From Nocardia ninae NBRC 108245 (lineage in GTDB: Bacteria; Actinomycetota; Actinomycetes; Mycobacteriales; Mycobacteriaceae), in the NCBI RefSeq assembly GCF_007990755.1, contig NZ_BJXA01000031.1:29256-93255 (forward strand): a stretch of 64,000 nt of DNA. The letters are read 5' to 3'. A program made the position numbers and the translations under genes. Positions 60,730 to 64,000 of this stretch are shown here, one piece after another. A model generated the notes under the pieces. The model saw nothing but the letters and a program-made list of their open reading frames with translations. It did no database searches and was not told the DNA's origin. Positions within the stretch are counted from its first letter, which is position 1, and every line of letters begins with the position of its first letter.

Positions 60730-61688
60730 GCCGACGAACCTAGCCGTGCTCCCTGGAACAACGCGCGGTGGGCGGCCGGGCTGGTGCCGAGGATGCGGTG
60801 GAAGTGGTGGCGCAGGCTGACTGCGGTGCCGAAGCCGGTGTCGGTGGCGATGCGGTCCATGGTGTCGTCGGTGGTTTCCAGCAGCAGCCTGGCGCGGTCG
60901 GTGCGCTGGTGCAGCAGCCACTGCTGCGGGCTGTTGCCGGTGCGATCGCGGAAGCGGCGGGTGAAGGTGCGCCGCGACATCAGGGCGACCCTGGCCCAGC
61001 CGTCGAGGTCGATCGATTCGCCGAGATGTGTTCGCGCCCAGACCATTGCGCGTTCGATGGGGTCGTCGTCGGCGGCGTCGGGGACCGCGATCGGGATGTA
61101 CTGGGCCTGCGAGCCGCTGCGGTGCGGCGCGGTGACCAGGTCCCTGGCCAGTTCGGTGGCCACGCGGCTGCCGAGGTCGGTGCGTACCAGATGCAGGCAG
61201 CAGTCGAGGGCGGCGGCTACTCCTGCGGAGGTGACCACGTCGCCCAGGTCGGACCACAGGGTGTCGGCGCGCACCCGGACCGCGGGGAAGGCGCGGGCCA
61301 GTTGGGCGGCGGCCGCCCAGTGGGTGGTCACCTCGCGGCCGTCGGCCAGCCCGCTGGCCGCCACCGCCCAGGAGCCGAGGCAGAGGCCGACGATCCTGGC
61401 GCCCGCCGCGTGCGCCTGATGCAGGGCGGTGCGGAGGTCGTCGGAGACGGGCAGGTCGCATTCCCAGGCCGGGATCACCACCGTGTCCGCCCGGATCAGC
61501 CGGTCGAGTCCGTGTCGCACCTCGATGTCGAAACCTGCTGGGGTACGCAGACTTCCGGGCTTCTCGGCGCAGACGTCCACCTGGTACAGCGCCGGTCCGT
61601 GGACGCCGACGCGGCCGAACACCAGGCTCGGTACGGACAGGTGAAAGGGGCTCATGCCGTCATAGGCGAGGACGGCTACGGTGTGCAT
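60726..61688 (-). CDS. GlxA-type regulator (DJ-1/PfpI plus AraC HTH)
   Basis: 320 residues. N-terminal DJ-1/PfpI-like domain (VAVLAYDGMSPFHLSVPSLVF, ARIVGLCLGSWAVAASG) and C-terminal AraC HTH (LGESIDLDGWARVALMSRRTFTRRFRDRTG, then DRIATDTGFGTAVSLRHHFHRILG). Senses an unknown ligand. It is coupled to the downstream carbonic-anhydrase-like gene. ATG 61688; divergent from the MBL gene. Confidence 0.9.
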   Translation of the reverse strand: MHTVAVLAYDGMSPFHLSVPSLVFGRVGVHGPALYQVDVCAEKPGSLRTPAGFDIEVRHGLDRLIRADTVVIPAWECDLPVSDDLRTALHQAHAAGARIVGLCLGSWAVAASGLADGREVTTHWAAAAQLARAFPAVRVRADTLWSDLGDVVTSAGVAAALDCCLHLVRTDLGSRVATELARDLVTAPHRSGSQAQYIPIAVPDAADDDPIERAMVWARTHLGESIDLDGWARVALMSRRTFTRRFRDRTGNSPQQWLLHQRTDRARLLLETTDDTMDRIATDTGFGTAVSLRHHFHRILGTSPAAHRALFQGARLGSSA

Positions 61689-61759
61689 GGCCCGATTTTA
61701 GCGATAGGCGGCTCTCGGGCCACTGTCGGGTGTGTTGTCGGGTTGACAAGCTCGATGAC

Positions 61760-62512
61760 ATGACCAATCAGCTCGATGTTCTGCACATCGGTGGACCCAC
61801 CGTCCGCCTCCGTTACGCGGGCCACACCTTCCTGACCGACCCCACCTTCGACGCGCCCGGCGACTACCCGGGTCCGGTCACGTTGCACAAGCTCACCGGT
61901 CCTGCGGTGCCCGCCGACCAGGTCGGTCCGGTGGACGTCGTGTTGCTCTCGCACGACGAGCACGCCGACAACCTGGACAACTCCGGGCGCGAATTCCTGA
62001 AGTCCGCGCAGACCGTGCTCTCCACGCCCGGTGCCGCCGAGCGGATCAATGGTGTTCGGGGACTGGAAAATTGGGAGACCGTGACAATCTCCGGCATTCG
62101 GATCACCGGCGTGCCCGCGCTGCACGGCCCCGAAGGCTGCGAGCCGTTGACCGGGGTCGTCACCGGGTTCGTGCTGCAGGCCGACGGTCAGCCGACCGTG
62201 TACGTCTCGGGTGACAACGCGTCGGTCGATCGGGTCGCGCAGATCGTCGAGCGGATCGGCCGGATCGATGTCGCGGTGCTGTTCGTCGGCGCGGCCAATG
62301 TCGGGCACTTCGGCGATACCGATCTCACGCTGAACGCGCGCACCGCCGTGCAAGCCGCCGAGGTGCTCGGTGACGCCGTGATCGTGCCGGTGCACGGCGA
62401 AGGATGGGTGCATTTCAGCGAGACGCTGGATCGGCTGCGGCGGCTGTTCGAGTACGCCGGGCGGGACAAACAGTTGCTGATTCCGCCGCTCGGCGTGGAG
62501 ATCGCCGTCTGA
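61760..62512 (+). CDS. MBL-fold metallohydrolase
   Basis: 250 residues. Metal motif VVLLSHDEHADNLD, a further His in VPALHGPEG, the Asp in YVSGDNAS and late VPVHGEGWVHF. UlaG/RomA-like member; substrate unknown. ATG 61760. A single gene, divergent from the AraC-type regulator by about 70 bases. Confidence 0.87.
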   Translation: MTNQLDVLHIGGPTVRLRYAGHTFLTDPTFDAPGDYPGPVTLHKLTGPAVPADQVGPVDVVLLSHDEHADNLDNSGREFLKSAQTVLSTPGAAERINGVRGLENWETVTISGIRITGVPALHGPEGCEPLTGVVTGFVLQADGQPTVYVSGDNASVDRVAQIVERIGRIDVAVLFVGAANVGHFGDTDLTLNARTAVQAAEVLGDAVIVPVHGEGWVHFSETLDRLRRLFEYAGRDKQLLIPPLGVEIAV

Positions 62513-62617
62513 TCAACTTGCGCAGAAACCGCTCGTCGGCGGGCGGTCTCATGATCATCGTGTGCCGCCCGCGCGTCGTTCGTGGCGTGTGCCCGTTGCG
62601 GGGTCCACGATGGCGGT

Positions 62618-63733
62618 ATGAGGATCGGAGTTCCACGGGAGGTCAAGGAGCAGGAGTTCCGGGTGGCGCTGACGCCTGCGGGCGCCGGGGAGTTGGCGGC
62701 GCAGGGACACGAGGTGCTGATCCAGGCCGGGGCGGGGGTCGGGTCGCGGTTCGCCGACGCCGACTATGCGGCCGCGGGGGCGCGGCTGGTGCCCTCCGCC
62801 GACCAGGTCTGGCGGTCGGCGGAGCTGGTGTTGAAGGTGAAGGAGCCGATCGCCGAGGAGTATCCGCGGCTGCGGCGCGGGCAGGTGCTGTTCACCTACT
62901 TGCACCTGGCCGCGTCCCGGGAATGCACCGACGCCATCCTGCGTTCCGGGATCACCGCGATCGCCTACGAGACCGTGCGGGCGGTCGACGGGTCGCTGCC
63001 ATTGCTCGCGCCGATGAGCGAGGTTGCGGGCAAGCTCGGGGCTCAGGTCGGGGCGTATCACCTGATGGCGCCGCTGGGTGGGGCGGGCATGCTGCTCGGT
63101 GGGGTGCCGGGGGTGCCGCCCGCCGATGTGGTGGTGCTCGGCGGTGGGGTCGCCGGGTCCAACGCGGCTGCGGTCGCCGCTGGAATGGGTGCGCGAGTTA
63201 CCGTGCTGGACACCAACTTGCCTCGGTTGCGTGAGTTGGATGCTCGGTTCGATGGGCGGATCGCCACGGTCTCGTCGAATGCCGCCGAGATTCAGCGGGC
63301 CGTTTCCGCCGCCGATCTCGTCATCGGGTCGGTGCTGGTGCCAGGGGCTCGTGCGCCGAAACTCGTGTCCGACGAGCTGGTCGCGCAGATGCGGCCCGGT
63401 TCGGTGCTGGTCGATATCGCGATCGATCAAGGTGGCTGCTTCGCCGGGTCGCACCCGACCACCCACGCGAATCCCACCTTCCGCGTGCACAATTCGTTGT
63501 TCTACTGTGTCGCGAATATGCCGGGTGCGGTGCCGCCCACGGCTACCGTCGCGCTCACCAACGCCACCTATCCATACGTTCGCGCCATCGCCGAGCTCGG
63601 TTGGAAAGAGGCGTGCGCCGTCCACCACGATCTCGCGCACGGTGTGACTGCGGACGCTGGTCGGCTGTTGTCGGTGGAAGTGGCTGCGGCGCATGGGTAT
63701 ACGACGCCGCAACCGGTGGGGCTGGCGGGCTGA
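62618..63733 (+). CDS. ald: Alanine dehydrogenase
   Basis: 371 residues, the usual family size. MRIGVPREVKEQEFRVALTP, catalytic His in FTYLHLAA, NAD loop VVVLGGGVAGSNAAAVAAG, Asp in LVDIAIDQGGCF and VANMPGAVPPTAT near the end. It interconverts alanine and pyruvate plus ammonia with NAD. ATG 62618 starts the conserved N-terminus. Confidence 0.95.
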   Translation: MRIGVPREVKEQEFRVALTPAGAGELAAQGHEVLIQAGAGVGSRFADADYAAAGARLVPSADQVWRSAELVLKVKEPIAEEYPRLRRGQVLFTYLHLAASRECTDAILRSGITAIAYETVRAVDGSLPLLAPMSEVAGKLGAQVGAYHLMAPLGGAGMLLGGVPGVPPADVVVLGGGVAGSNAAAVAAGMGARVTVLDTNLPRLRELDARFDGRIATVSSNAAEIQRAVSAADLVIGSVLVPGARAPKLVSDELVAQMRPGSVLVDIAIDQGGCFAGSHPTTHANPTFRVHNSLFYCVANMPGAVPPTATVALTNATYPYVRAIAELGWKEACAVHHDLAHGVTADAGRLLSVEVAAAHGYTTPQPVGLAG

Positions 63734-63910
63734 CCGCACGCGTTCGCCCGGCCGTCACGCACTGACTGGCCGATTGATGATCGAGCACCAGTCGGTGGCC
63801 CACTCGTGGCGGCGTAGGTCTCTCAGCGGAAACGAGCGCGCGAGCGGCAACGGAGAAGCGGACCGGCAGTGGCTGGTGTGGCGCTACCTCGGGGCCCTGA
63901 CGCCGAGGCC

Positions 63911-64000
63911 GACGCCACTACCGCCACCGACGCCACTACCGCCACCGCCACCGACGCCACTACCGCCACCGCCGCCACTGCCGCCACCGACGCCACTGCC
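63911..64000. repeat. GACGCCACTACCGCCACC-type tandem repeat, runs off the window
   Basis: Copies begin at 63911, 63929, 63953 and 63989, with 6-base insertions of the same character. On the minus strand it reads as a Gly-Ser-Val repeat (GSGVGGG) ending in SGVGLGVRAPR with a stop at 63884; on the plus strand a DATTAT-type frame is also open from 63878. Which, if either, is coded cannot be decided. 63734-63877 shows no gene. Confidence 0.75.

Noticed and set aside
1-64000. CRISPR arrays, insertion sequences, rRNA genes
   Set aside because: No regularly spaced repeats with unique spacers, transposase motifs or rRNA sequence were recognised.

Overview
The window is GC-rich actinobacterial chromosome, most likely a mycolic-acid-containing member of the Mycobacteriales (Nocardia-like). 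Three things support this. First, there is a mycobacterial-type block aceE, mabR, fabD, acpM, kasA, accD6, with ahpE, a DUF3052 gene and a lipoprotein gene on the other side of aceE, and a TTTTGT-N9-ACAAAA operator in front of fabD. Second, the left edge carries a CYP125-type steroid P450, and KstR-type boxes lie in front of an NDMA-dependent alcohol dehydrogenase. Third, actinobacterial families such as DUF3145, DUF3052 and DUF2510 are present. GTG and TTG starts and start/stop overlaps are common.

Layout. 1-9.2 kb: truncated cyp125, a TetR gene, a multidomain TerD/HNH protein, fused pabA-pabB, an APH-like kinase, a DinB-like protein and the KstR-box alcohol dehydrogenase. 9.2-17 kb: a redoxin lacking its first active-site Cys, a DUF1801 protein, a GNAT, two serine hydrolases of the beta-lactamase fold, DUF3145, a HAD/TetR pair and a secreted M28 aminopeptidase, with two perfect inverted repeats at 15.1-15.3 kb. 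17.2-25.9 kb: a carbohydrate ABC importer (ATPase, two permeases, lipoprotein) divergent from a GH38 alpha-mannosidase, then a lipoprotein asparaginase. 25.9-31.3 kb: a tightly coupled four-gene operon (adenylating enzyme, FOXRED2-like flavoprotein, LldD-like FMN oxidase, atypical P450) that looks like an uncharacterised small-molecule pathway. 31.5-37.4 kb: cupin, DUF899, membrane protein, alpha/beta hydrolase, flavin monooxygenase and MerR genes. A 92-bp leader is duplicated in front of the DUF899 and hydrolase genes.

37.4-43.05 kb is the most unusual section: a translationally coupled operon of a UvrD-like helicase, a DarT-like DNA ADP-ribosyltransferase and an ADP-ribosylglycohydrolase, then a divergent PD-(D/E)xK-type nuclease gene, ending at a tRNA-Val gene. 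This looks like an anti-phage or toxin-antitoxin island placed at a tRNA.

43-53.5 kb is core metabolism: AhpE, PDH E1 and the FAS-II operon closed by a strong terminator. 53.7-63.7 kb holds HxlR with a nitroreductase, an orphan adenine-specific DNA methyltransferase, a TetR/SDR pair, an actinobacterial hypothetical gene preceded by a partial copy of its own 5' end, a tiny strong-RBS ORF, a gamma-carbonic-anhydrase-like protein with a GlxA-type regulator, an MBL-fold protein and alanine dehydrogenase. The right edge runs into an 18-bp-type tandem repeat.
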